Assembly (NCBI GenBank): GCA_937951455.1
Contig: CALFBU010000072.1
Location: 1-5,136, forward strand
Reading direction: 5' to 3'
DNA: 5,136 nucleotides
From: an uncultured Rhizobiaceae group bacterium
GTDB taxonomy: Bacteria; Pseudomonadota; Alphaproteobacteria; Rhizobiales; Rhizobiaceae
Under the pieces are notes generated by a model that had not been told where the DNA came from, did no database searches, and was given only the letters and a program-made list of their open reading frames with translations. Positions within the stretch are counted from its first letter, which is position 1. Each line of letters starts with the position of its first letter. Of the stretch, positions 1 to 5,136 are shown piece by piece. A program made the translations under genes and the position numbers.

Positions 1-878
1 CAGACTGCATTCCTCAGGCCATAGAGGATTCGGGTGGTAAAATCATCCGTTTTGGAATGCCAGTTGACCCAGGCAATCTGATGTTGCTGGCAGAACTTGC
101 GAACAAACCCGTCATCGGTGCACCGGGTTGTGCGCGATCGATTGCTGAAAACGGGTTTGATTGGGTGCTACAAAGGCTATTGGCTGATGTATTGGTCTCA
201 AGTTCCGATCTGGCACAGATGGGCGTTGGCGGGCTTTTGATGGAAACGGGTAGCAGACCGCATCCGCGTGAGAAGAAAACGTCTTCATCCAATTCAATGG
301 CGGCAATTATTTTGGCCGCTGGTCAATCACGCCGAATGGGTGAAACCAATAAAATGACTGTCGAAGTTATGGGCAAGCCCATGGTACGGCATGTCGGCGA
401 AGCGGTTCATAATTCTGAAATAGAAAATACCTTGGTCATAACGGGACATCTCGCGGATGAAGTCGAAACTGCTTTGCAGGGGTTGGAATTATCAGCCTAT
501 CATAATCCTGACTATAAACAGGGACTTTCCACATCAATTGCTTGCGGTGTTAAATCGCTTTCAGAAGATGTTTCATCAGCGCTCATTTTGCTTGGTGATA
601 TGCCTCTGATAACTTCAGACATGATCGATCTGCTTGCAAACGCTGCGTTGAAAAATCCCGATCATATTATTGTTTCCACGCATCAAGGTAAGCGCGGAAA
701 CCCTGTATTATGGCCCCGCGCATTTTTCGATGAACTGAGCACCATTCAAGGCGATGTGGGTGCGCGGCATATCATGGCTGCCAACCGGGACAGGGTGATT
801 GAAGTAGAACTGGGTGAGGCGGCCAGTCTGGATTTGGATACACCAGAATCTGTCCGCTTCATTCATGATAGGGTCTAG
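1..878 (+). CDS. Molybdopterin-binding / MobA-like nucleotidyltransferase fusion protein (5'-partial)
   Basis: The reading frame is open to the left edge (first full codon at base 3), so the ATG at 57 is an internal methionine and not the start; about 291 C-terminal residues are visible. Residues 1-85 or so match the end of the molybdopterin-binding (MoeA/MogA-like) half of a fused alphaproteobacterial protein, with the typical stretches GMPVDPGNL, APGCAR and ENGFDWVL. A short linker leads to a nucleotidyltransferase domain from about residue 99: LAAGQSRRMG followed by NK (nucleotide-binding loop), LGDMP with D199 (metal-binding Asp), RGNPVLW, GDVGAR and a late LDLDTPE. This is the MobA/MocA fold, which attaches CMP or GMP to molybdopterin. 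The fusion family is usually about 500 or more residues and is often linked to xanthine dehydrogenase-type enzymes, which suggests CTP as the nucleotide, but that is inference. It acts in the cytoplasm. It ends 14 bp from the convergent DUF992 gene. Confidence 0.9.
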   Translation, partial: DCIPQAIEDSGGKIIRFGMPVDPGNLMLLAELANKPVIGAPGCARSIAENGFDWVLQRLLADVLVSSSDLAQMGVGGLLMETGSRPHPREKKTSSSNSMAAIILAAGQSRRMGETNKMTVEVMGKPMVRHVGEAVHNSEIENTLVITGHLADEVETALQGLELSAYHNPDYKQGLSTSIACGVKSLSEDVSSALILLGDMPLITSDMIDLLANAALKNPDHIIVSTHQGKRGNPVLWPRAFFDELSTIQGDVGARHIMAANRDRVIEVELGEAASLDLDTPESVRFIHDRV

Positions 879-892
879 TATAAGACTTATTA

Positions 893-1384
893 TTAGTTGC
901 TGATTTTAAGCGACATTGTACCAATGCCACCTGCAATGTTCAGACCTTCTTGTACTTGCGCACTAAAAGGCTGAAGGGCGATTGATTTATCAAGGCCACC
1001 AACCATTGCATTGGCACCAACGCCTACGCCAACAGTTGCTTCTGCAGATAGACCACCATAATTACCTTCCAACGCACCAGCTTCAAGTTCGGTCGTTGGT
1101 GCAAAAACTGCCCATTTGATGGTTGTTGTATCGGTTTTGCCAATATCAATGCCGAACTTCTTTACAGTACCGGTGTAGCTTTCAGAAAAATCGTCGAGAC
1201 CGTCAAAGTCGCAAGACATCTCTTTGCTTGAGCCAAGAATGAACCCTGTGCCACCTTCAACCACACACGTTAAAACACCAACTTCGATACGTGCGTCTAG
1301 CGCAGAAGCTTTTTGCATTCCAGTGATGGCAAGCATGGCGATAGCTAGGCCGGCAACAGTAGATTTGAATATGATTTTGTTCAT
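893..1384 (-). CDS. DUF992 domain-containing exported protein
   Basis: A 163-residue protein of the DUF992 family, which is common in Hyphomicrobiales and has no established function. Residues 1-28 form a signal peptide: Lys at 3 and 7, a hydrophobic core (about 10-22) and an ASA site before L29, so the mature protein is probably periplasmic or released. The family features are GVLTC, GFILGSSKE, the YTGT stretch, WAVFAPT (91-97) and the glycine-rich AEATVGVGVGAN (114-125), followed by SIALQPF. The only two cysteines, C40 and C58, lie in the mature part and could form a disulfide. The start is supported by an AGGA ribosome site (1394-1397) nine bases upstream of the ATG. A 41-bp inverted repeat lies directly upstream and touches that site. 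The gene is downstream of yghU on the same strand, 103 bp away, so it probably has its own promoter. No transcription terminator is visible before the convergent gene 1. Confidence 0.9.
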   Translation of the reverse strand: MNKIIFKSTVAGLAIAMLAITGMQKASALDARIEVGVLTCVVEGGTGFILGSSKEMSCDFDGLDDFSESYTGTVKKFGIDIGKTDTTTIKWAVFAPTTELEAGALEGNYGGLSAEATVGVGVGANAMVGGLDKSIALQPFSAQVQEGLNIAGGIGTMSLKISN

Positions 1385-1393
1385 TATAAAATG

Positions 1394-1397
1394 TCCT
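1394..1397 (-). promoter_or_regulatory. Ribosome-binding site of the DUF992 gene
   Basis: Read on the minus strand this is AGGA, nine bases before the ATG at 1384. Its first two bases are the last two bases of the 41-bp inverted repeat at 1396-1436, so folding of that repeat in the mRNA would partly pair the site. Confidence 0.6.
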
Positions 1398-1436
1398 ATT
1401 AGGGTTAAGAATTACATGGATTCTCATCCCTAATAG
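1396..1436 (-). repeat. 41-bp nested inverted repeat upstream of DUF992
   Basis: The outer arms are CTATTAGGG (1396-1404) and CCCTAATAG (1428-1436), a perfect 9-bp inverted repeat. Inside it, AGAAT (1408-1412) and ATTCT (1420-1424) form a second 5-bp repeat on the same axis, separated from the outer arms by symmetric 3-base internal loops, with a 7-base centre. The whole element is therefore symmetric about one point. It sits 11 bases upstream of the DUF992 start codon. It could be an operator for a dimeric regulator, or a hairpin in the 5' leader that controls access to the ribosome site; the sequence alone does not decide. It is not a terminator, because no T-run follows and the gene starts right after it. 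Confidence 0.6.
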
Positions 1437-1487
1437 TGGTGCAATCATGACCATGAAATGGCCTTAGTAAGATGCTGAAAAATAAGT

Positions 1488-2354
1488 TTATTCAGCAGGT
1501 TTTGCGAGAACCTCATCAATGTCGGCTGCACTATGACGATCACGCAGTTGAGCATTTTCTGCACCCCAAGTCCGATTGACTATTCGACCGCGTTTAACGG
1601 CTGGTCTGGCTGCGATTGCATCTGTCCATCGAAGCATGTTTTTGTATTCATGCACGGAAAGAAACTTGGCAGATTCACCGTATAAAAGCCCCTTAACAAG
1701 TGCCCCATACCAAGGCCAAATCGCCATATCGGCAATGGAATATTCATCGCCGCAGAAATATTCGTTCTCCGCCAGGTGTTTATCCAAAACATCAAGCTGA
1801 CGTTTTGTTTCCATGGAAAAACGATTGATTGGGTATTCGTACTTTTCTGGAGCATAGGCATAGAAGTGACCAAAACCACCGCCCAAATATGGCGCTGATC
1901 CCATTTGCCAGAATAACCAGTTCATGCACTCTGTACGCCCCTTGTGATCTTGCGGAATAAACGCTCCGAATTTTTCTGCCAGATATAGAAGTATTGAACC
2001 AGATTCAAAAACGCGGGTTTCAGGGTCGGTCGTAGTATCAAGCAGGGCAGGGATTTTAGAGTTTGGGTTCACTTCAACGAAACCACTGCCGAATTGGTCA
2101 CCTTCACCAATTTGGATCATCCATGCATCATATTCGGCACCCTTGTGACCTGCCGCTAAAAGCTCTTCCAGCATCACGGTAACTTTTACGCCGTTTGGGG
2201 TGCCCATTGAGTGGAGCTGTAGCGGGTGTTCGCCACGCGGCAGTTCTTTGTCGTGCGTACTGCCTGCAATAGGGCGATTGATGTTGGCAAATTTACCCCC
2301 ACTCTTACTTTCCCATGTCCATACTTCAGGCGGGGTGTAGGTATTATTGCTCAT
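1488..2354 (-). CDS. yghU: YghU-type glutathione-dependent disulfide-bond oxidoreductase (Nu-class GST)
   Basis: A 288-residue cytoplasmic protein that appears collinear with E. coli YghU (recalled as similar length), a glutathione transferase family member that reduces disulfides with two bound glutathiones and has weak classical transferase activity. The long N-terminal extension typical of YghU is present (VWTWES near 11-16, NINRP at 24-28). The thioredoxin-like domain has GTPNG (51-55), where Thr52 and Asn54 are expected to hold the glutathione sulfur; NPNSKIPAL (96-104) with the cis-proline P102; and FESGSILLYL (116-125), where E117-S118 bind the glutathione backbone. The helical domain has MNWLFW (144-149), GGGFGHFY (158-165) and the N-capping box SIADMAIWPW (206-215). 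RPAVKRGRIVNRTWG lies near the end. The start has a good ribosome site, AGGAA, eight bases upstream. The gene is divergent from the RTX gene. A role in thiol redox balance or detoxification is inferred from the family. Confidence 0.95.
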   Translation of the reverse strand: MSNNTYTPPEVWTWESKSGGKFANINRPIAGSTHDKELPRGEHPLQLHSMGTPNGVKVTVMLEELLAAGHKGAEYDAWMIQIGEGDQFGSGFVEVNPNSKIPALLDTTTDPETRVFESGSILLYLAEKFGAFIPQDHKGRTECMNWLFWQMGSAPYLGGGFGHFYAYAPEKYEYPINRFSMETKRQLDVLDKHLAENEYFCGDEYSIADMAIWPWYGALVKGLLYGESAKFLSVHEYKNMLRWTDAIAARPAVKRGRIVNRTWGAENAQLRDRHSAADIDEVLAKPAE

Positions 2355-2362
2355 ATCATCAT

Positions 2363-2367
2363 TTCCT
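2363..2367 (-). promoter_or_regulatory. Ribosome-binding site of yghU
   Basis: AGGAA on the minus strand, eight bases before the ATG at 2354. Two nearby ATGs (2357-2359 and 2360-2362) are out of frame with the YghU protein and too close to this site, so 2354 is the start. Confidence 0.7.
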
Positions 2368-2437
2368 AAGGTTTTTATCGATTATTTTCAAAAAGTGATG
2401 TGTCTGCGTCATGAATTCAATATCAAGAGTGAAATTT

Positions 2438-2465
2438 AAGATAAAATGTAATGCTATCCAATCAA
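2438..2465 (-). promoter_or_regulatory. Possible sigma-70-like promoter for yghU
   Basis: On the minus strand TTGATT (2460-2465) and TATCTT (2438-2443) are separated by 16 bases, each matching four of six consensus positions. It lies within the 237-bp divergent region. The 10-bp palindrome CAATTAATTG (2463-2472) overlaps the -35 box and could be an operator. The match is modest and AT-rich DNA gives such hits by chance. Confidence 0.25.
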
Positions 2466-2487
2466 TTAATTGTCAGTTAACCATCGA

Positions 2488-2518
2488 TTGCAAAGGCATG
2501 GTCGACACGCTTGCAAAG
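2488..2518. repeat. 8-bp direct repeat TTGCAAAG, 23 bp apart
   Basis: TTGCAAAG occurs at 2488-2495 and 2511-2518, start to start 23 bp, close to two helical turns, with GTCGAC between the copies. The spacing would place two sites on the same DNA face. It lies about 75-100 bp upstream of the RTX gene and could be a paired regulator site; function is inferred only from position. Confidence 0.35.
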
Positions 2519-2558
2519 TAAAAATATCAGGTTAGGTTCGAACTTACAGCAGGGTCAT

Positions 2559-2580
2559 TTTATTTCGCGGCGGAAATAAA
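2559..2580 (+). repeat. 8-bp inverted repeat at the RTX gene ribosome site
   Basis: TTTATTTC (2559-2566) and GAAATAAA (2573-2580) are perfect inverted repeats with the 6-base spacer GCGGCG. The right arm runs into the only plausible, weak ribosome site (AAAGAGA, 2578-2584), 11 bases from the ATG to the end of the arm. In mRNA this AU-rich stem would partly pair the ribosome site. It may instead be a DNA-binding site. It is too close to the gene start to be a terminator of it. Confidence 0.5.
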
Positions 2581-2591
2581 GAGACAAGACC

Positions 2592-4439
2592 ATGGCGCGC
2601 AAAGCAAATAAAAAAAATCAAAAGCACAATCAGAATGATAATCAGGAAAATGGGAACAGCCATTCTACCGATCAAACAAGCTCGTATCAGGATCATCCCA
2701 ATTATGAGAAACTGAAACTTAAATTTGATAAGGCATTCGGTGAAGACTATCTTGAAGAACACGGCAATGACTTCGAGACGCTTAAAGAATTAAGGGTACA
2801 TTGGCGCGACAAGAAAAAAGAGTTGCGAGAAGAGCGCAAAGAAAAACGTCAAGAAGAGAGAGAAGAAAAGCGCAAGGAAAAAGAAAACGAGGAAGACCAG
2901 CAACAAGACGATAATGGCCCAATCGAATTTGATGCAGCATCCAACACATATTCCGTTTCTACAGGCGTTTCTGCCGAACAACTCAACACATTAATTGCAG
3001 ATGCGACACCTGGTGCAATTATCATTCTGGAAGACGGCACCCATGAATTCTCTGAGACAATTTCTATCAGCCGCGATGACATAACCCTCAAAGGTCAAAG
3101 CGAAGAGGGTACGATTTTAAACTTCACCTTTGCTGAAGGGACAGGCGGCAATGCCATTGAGGTTACCGGAGGCGGGCGAGAACTTCTTACAACGCTTGAA
3201 ACACATACCCCTCCAGGATCAAATCAAATAGTGCTTGCTGATGCGTCTGGTTTAAGCGTCGGTGATGTCATTTATATTGCTCAGCCAAATACAGAAGAAT
3301 ATCTGCTGGAAAATGGCTGGACTAATGTTTCCTTTGAAGATGCAGATGATCGACCTTTTCGTGAAATGATGGTGCGTATTGAGGCTATCGATGGAAATAC
3401 GATAACCCTTGCTTCTAATCTGGCTTATGAGTTTGAAGCGGGCGTGACACAGATTTTCACAACGGATTTGTTGGAAAATGTTAATCTTCAAGACTTTACG
3501 GTGACAAGTGGTATTGATCTTGAACCAAACTACAATGATTTTACCAACCCTTTAACAGAGTTCTTGAACACATCTGTCATTCTCATTCAGGGTGCTGACG
3601 GTATTGAGCTTTCAGGGATATCAATACTGGATGCACCAAGTTCGGCGTTCGATTTTAGAACCACAATTGACCTCATTGCGGATAATTTATACGTAAACGG
3701 CGCTCATAACATGGGTACGGCAGGGAATGGCTATGGCGTGAACCTTTACGAAACTTTCGATGCAACCATTACGGACATAGAGATATTTAACGTGCGCCAT
3801 GCCGTTCTCTTTTCTTCCTGGAATGCAGAAGTTGGCAATTACATCGAAGTGACCGAAACCAATCGGGACATCAATTTTCACGGCTCACCCGACATGCATA
3901 ATGAAGTCGTCGTTCTGCGCGCTGTGCTGGACTATGACCCTGAGCAAAACACAGGAAGCGGTAATGGCTTTTGGGATATTGTAAGCGGCGGCGGATCGCG
4001 ACATGCCAACATTGATATGTTTGCATTCAATGACGTTGTATTTGCCCATGCCGAAGGCTCTACAGGCACGGAAATCATTTATGGAGCCGATGTCGGCTCA
4101 TATCTGGATGGCGGCGGCAGTCAGGATCTGATCATAGGCGGCGCTGGCAATGATATCATCATCGGTGGTACGTCACAGGATATACTGACTGGAGGAGGGG
4201 GAGCGGATATTTTTGCCTTCACGCTGGGTGATTCATACGATGTAATCACGGATTTTTCCAATAATGCCGAAAATGATCGTATCCTGATATCGGGCAATCC
4301 TGAAGTTACCGAATTTGAGGATTTATTTGTTAGGCAGCAAGGTGAAGACGTATGGATTACATATGGCGCCAGCAGCACGATAATCTTGACAGATTTTGAT
4401 GTCGCAACGCTTGATGCAAACGATTTTATATTCTCGTAA
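2592..4439 (+). CDS. Secreted RTX calcium-binding protein with right-handed beta-helix domain
   Basis: A 615-residue protein with no cysteine and no N-terminal signal peptide, as expected for a type I secretion substrate. Residues 1-35 are Asn/Gln/Lys-rich; 60-106 are a very charged Lys/Glu/Arg helix, probably a coiled coil or single alpha-helix. From about 115 to 480 the pattern of short hydrophobic strands, Asn and Gly turns and phrases such as ITLKGQSEEGTILNF suggests a pectate-lyase-like right-handed beta-helix. Residues 196-290 look like an inserted beta module (ASGLSVGDVIYI, IDGNTITLASNL). A polar cluster at 402-436 (R402, H403, D426, N428, H430, D434, H436) is a candidate active site. 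RTX nonapeptides occupy 507-542, followed by DVITDF and an acidic-then-hydrophobic end (DANDFIFS). The family includes lyases, C5-epimerases and adhesins; the substrate is unknown. An in-frame stop at 2577-2579 excludes longer starts. No secretion transporter gene is in the window. Confidence 0.85.
   Translation: MARKANKKNQKHNQNDNQENGNSHSTDQTSSYQDHPNYEKLKLKFDKAFGEDYLEEHGNDFETLKELRVHWRDKKKELREERKEKRQEEREEKRKEKENEEDQQQDDNGPIEFDAASNTYSVSTGVSAEQLNTLIADATPGAIIILEDGTHEFSETISISRDDITLKGQSEEGTILNFTFAEGTGGNAIEVTGGGRELLTTLETHTPPGSNQIVLADASGLSVGDVIYIAQPNTEEYLLENGWTNVSFEDADDRPFREMMVRIEAIDGNTITLASNLAYEFEAGVTQIFTTDLLENVNLQDFTVTSGIDLEPNYNDFTNPLTEFLNTSVILIQGADGIELSGISILDAPSSAFDFRTTIDLIADNLYVNGAHNMGTAGNGYGVNLYETFDATITDIEIFNVRHAVLFSSWNAEVGNYIEVTETNRDINFHGSPDMHNEVVVLRAVLDYDPEQNTGSGNGFWDIVSGGGSRHANIDMFAFNDVVFAHAEGSTGTEIIYGADVGSYLDGGGSQDLIIGGAGNDIIIGGTSQDILTGGGGADIFAFTLGDSYDVITDFSNNAENDRILISGNPEVTEFEDLFVRQQGEDVWITYGASSTIILTDFDVATLDANDFIFS
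4110..4217 (+). repeat. RTX calcium-binding nonapeptide repeats within the beta-helix protein
   Basis: Four tandem nine-codon units encode GGGSQDLII, GGAGNDIII, GGTSQDILT and GGGGADIFA (residues 507-542). Only the second fits the GGxGxDxUx consensus fully. Units one and three carry Ser-Gln in place of Gly-x at positions 4-5. They would form a short calcium-binding beta-roll that folds outside the cell after type I secretion. Confidence 0.85.
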
Positions 4440-4480
4440 GATATAAGCTCAACAATTGAAAAGCCCCTGAATTGCATTAT

Positions 4481-4500
4481 CTAAATGTAACAACATTTGG
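4481..4500 (+). repeat. Small inverted repeat at the SOUL gene ribosome site
   Basis: AAATGT (4483-4488) and ACATTT (4493-4498) flank a 4-base loop; in RNA a G-U and a C-G pair extend the stem to eight pairs (4481-4500). The last two bases belong to the GGA ribosome site (4499-4501), nine bases before the start codon. No T-run follows, so it is not a terminator for the RTX gene. Confidence 0.4.
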
Positions 4501-4509
4501 AAAAGAAAA

Positions 4510-5100
4510 ATGACAATCAGGAAATTCATGCTACCCGTTTCAATCTTGCTCAGCTTACTGATACTGGTTGCAGGTAGCATTTTTGTGTATGCTGCCAAAG
4601 TGGAAAAACCAAAATATAAAGTGCTTGAGCGAGATGGTAAAATCGAAGTCAGGCAATATCCTGCGCTGCGTGTCGCCGAGATCAAACGCTCTGGCAATCG
4701 CGGCAGTGCGGTGCGAAATGCCTTTAGTCCGCTTGCTTCCTATATTTTCGCCAAAAAACGCGAAGGTGAGAAAATCTCAATGACTGCACCTGTAACGCAA
4801 CAAAAGAAGGGTGGAGATTGGACGGTACAATTTATCATGCCATCGAAATACAGCCTTTCTGACCTGCCAAAGCCTGATAATGCTGAGGTAAGATTGCGTG
4901 AAATACCAGCCAAAAAGCGTGTTGCAATTCAGTTCAGCGGCAAACAGACTGACGAATTGCTTGCAGCCAAGGAAAAGGAATTGAGAGCCTGGCTAAAAAC
5001 CAAGGGCATAACCCCTAAAGGCCAGCCCCTCTACGCCTACTATAATGATCCTTTTACGCCTGGTTTCATGCGTCGCAATGAAGTGTTGTTCGAGATGTAA
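4510..5100 (+). CDS. SOUL-family (heme-binding protein-like) membrane-anchored or exported protein
   Basis: A 196-residue protein. Residues 7-28 are a hydrophobic segment after Arg4-Lys5, ending in VYAAK; it is either a cleaved signal peptide or a single membrane anchor, and there is no lipobox cysteine. The SOUL domain runs from about 35 to the end: YKVLERDGKIEVRQYP at the start, SPLASYIF, the family signature KISMTAPV (about 89-96), and the closing GFMRRNEVLFEM. Animal relatives bind heme or tetrapyrroles; the bacterial role is not established. This protein has no histidine and no cysteine, so the histidine ligand reported for mouse SOUL is absent and any heme binding would use another contact, as in p22HBP. 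The start is supported by GGA eight bases upstream. It follows the RTX gene by 70 bp with no clear terminator, so co-transcription is possible. Confidence 0.88.
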   Translation: MTIRKFMLPVSILLSLLILVAGSIFVYAAKVEKPKYKVLERDGKIEVRQYPALRVAEIKRSGNRGSAVRNAFSPLASYIFAKKREGEKISMTAPVTQQKKGGDWTVQFIMPSKYSLSDLPKPDNAEVRLREIPAKKRVAIQFSGKQTDELLAAKEKELRAWLKTKGITPKGQPLYAYYNDPFTPGFMRRNEVLFEM

Positions 5101-5136
5101 TTGATGAGCCTGTGACGCAACGTTTTGAGTACGGTT

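Larger units (their letters stand above)
2355..2591. other. Divergent control region between yghU and the RTX gene
   Basis: An AT-rich 237-bp gap with no credible gene that must carry promoters for both divergent genes. It holds several symmetric motifs: CAATTAATTG (2463-2472); an 8-bp direct repeat TTGCAAAG (2488-2495 and 2511-2518), each containing the palindrome TTGCAA; the palindrome GTTCGAAC (2536-2543), extended by outer TA pairs to 14 bp with one mismatched pair (2533-2546); and the inverted repeat at 2559-2580. I could not find a convincing promoter for the RTX gene. Confidence 0.5.

Noticed and set aside
57..59. ATG at 57 as the start of the MobA-like gene
   Set aside because: The frame is open to the left edge and the residues before it fit the conserved molybdopterin-binding family, so this is an internal methionine.
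880..890. ATAAGACTTAT palindrome in the 14-bp convergent gap as a two-way terminator
   Set aside because: It can form only about four A-T pairs around a tiny loop; far too weak.
1224..1433. 69-codon plus-strand open frame over the DUF992 start and its upstream repeat
   Set aside because: It is antisense to the DUF992 signal-peptide region and shows no family features.
1473..1497. Inverted repeat TGCTGAA/TTCAGCA across the yghU stop codon as a terminator
   Set aside because: The stem is only 7 bp with an 11-base loop, part of it lies in the coding sequence, and no T-run follows on the minus strand.
2790..2981. Hydrophobic minus-strand open frame opposite the Lys/Glu helix
   Set aside because: Phe/Leu-rich translation is the expected antisense of Lys/Glu codons (AAA, GAA); it is a shadow, not a membrane protein gene.
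4453..4474. CAATT/AATTG repeat after the RTX gene as a terminator
   Set aside because: A 5-bp, AT-only stem with a 12-base loop and no T-run.
4121..4477. 118-codon minus-strand open frame opposite the RTX repeats
   Set aside because: It lies antisense to a well-supported coding sequence, its Pro/Ser-rich translation mirrors the Gly/Asp repeat codons, and no ribosome site or family match is apparent.

Overview
The window carries five protein-coding genes and looks like ordinary chromosome from a moderate-to-low-GC alphaproteobacterium, most likely a member of the Hyphomicrobiales (Rhizobiales). Three things point there: a fused molybdopterin-binding/MobA-like protein, a DUF992 secreted protein, and an RTX-type protein with a type I secretion tail. 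I cannot name a genus. I see no tRNA, rRNA, CRISPR array, insertion sequence or phage gene.

Layout. (1) 1-878 (+) is the 3' part of a molybdenum-cofactor protein, cut by the window edge; it joins the end of a molybdopterin-binding domain to a MobA/MocA-like nucleotidyltransferase. (2) 893-1384 (-) is a small exported DUF992 protein, convergent with gene 1 and only 14 bp from it. (3) 1488-2354 (-) is a full-length YghU-type glutathione transferase family disulfide-bond oxidoreductase, in the same direction as DUF992. (4) 2592-4439 (+) is a 615-residue cysteine-free protein. It has a highly charged N-terminal helix, a right-handed beta-helix middle, four RTX nonapeptides and a type I secretion-like C-terminus. 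It is divergent from yghU across a 237-bp control region. (5) 4510-5100 (+) is a membrane-anchored or exported SOUL-family protein, 70 bp downstream with no clear terminator between, so it may be co-transcribed with gene 4. The last 36 bases hold nothing recognisable.

The genes do not form one obvious pathway. Molybdenum cofactor maturation and glutathione chemistry are cytoplasmic; DUF992, the RTX beta-helix protein and the SOUL protein act at or beyond the inner membrane. The RTX protein would need a type I secretion system encoded elsewhere.

The most interesting items are the RTX beta-helix protein itself (a candidate secreted polysaccharide-active enzyme or surface protein of unknown specificity), a SOUL protein with no histidine or cysteine, and inverted repeats that end 9-11 nt before the start codons of three genes (DUF992, RTX, SOUL) and touch their ribosome-binding sites. 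I found no convincing new multi-gene system here.
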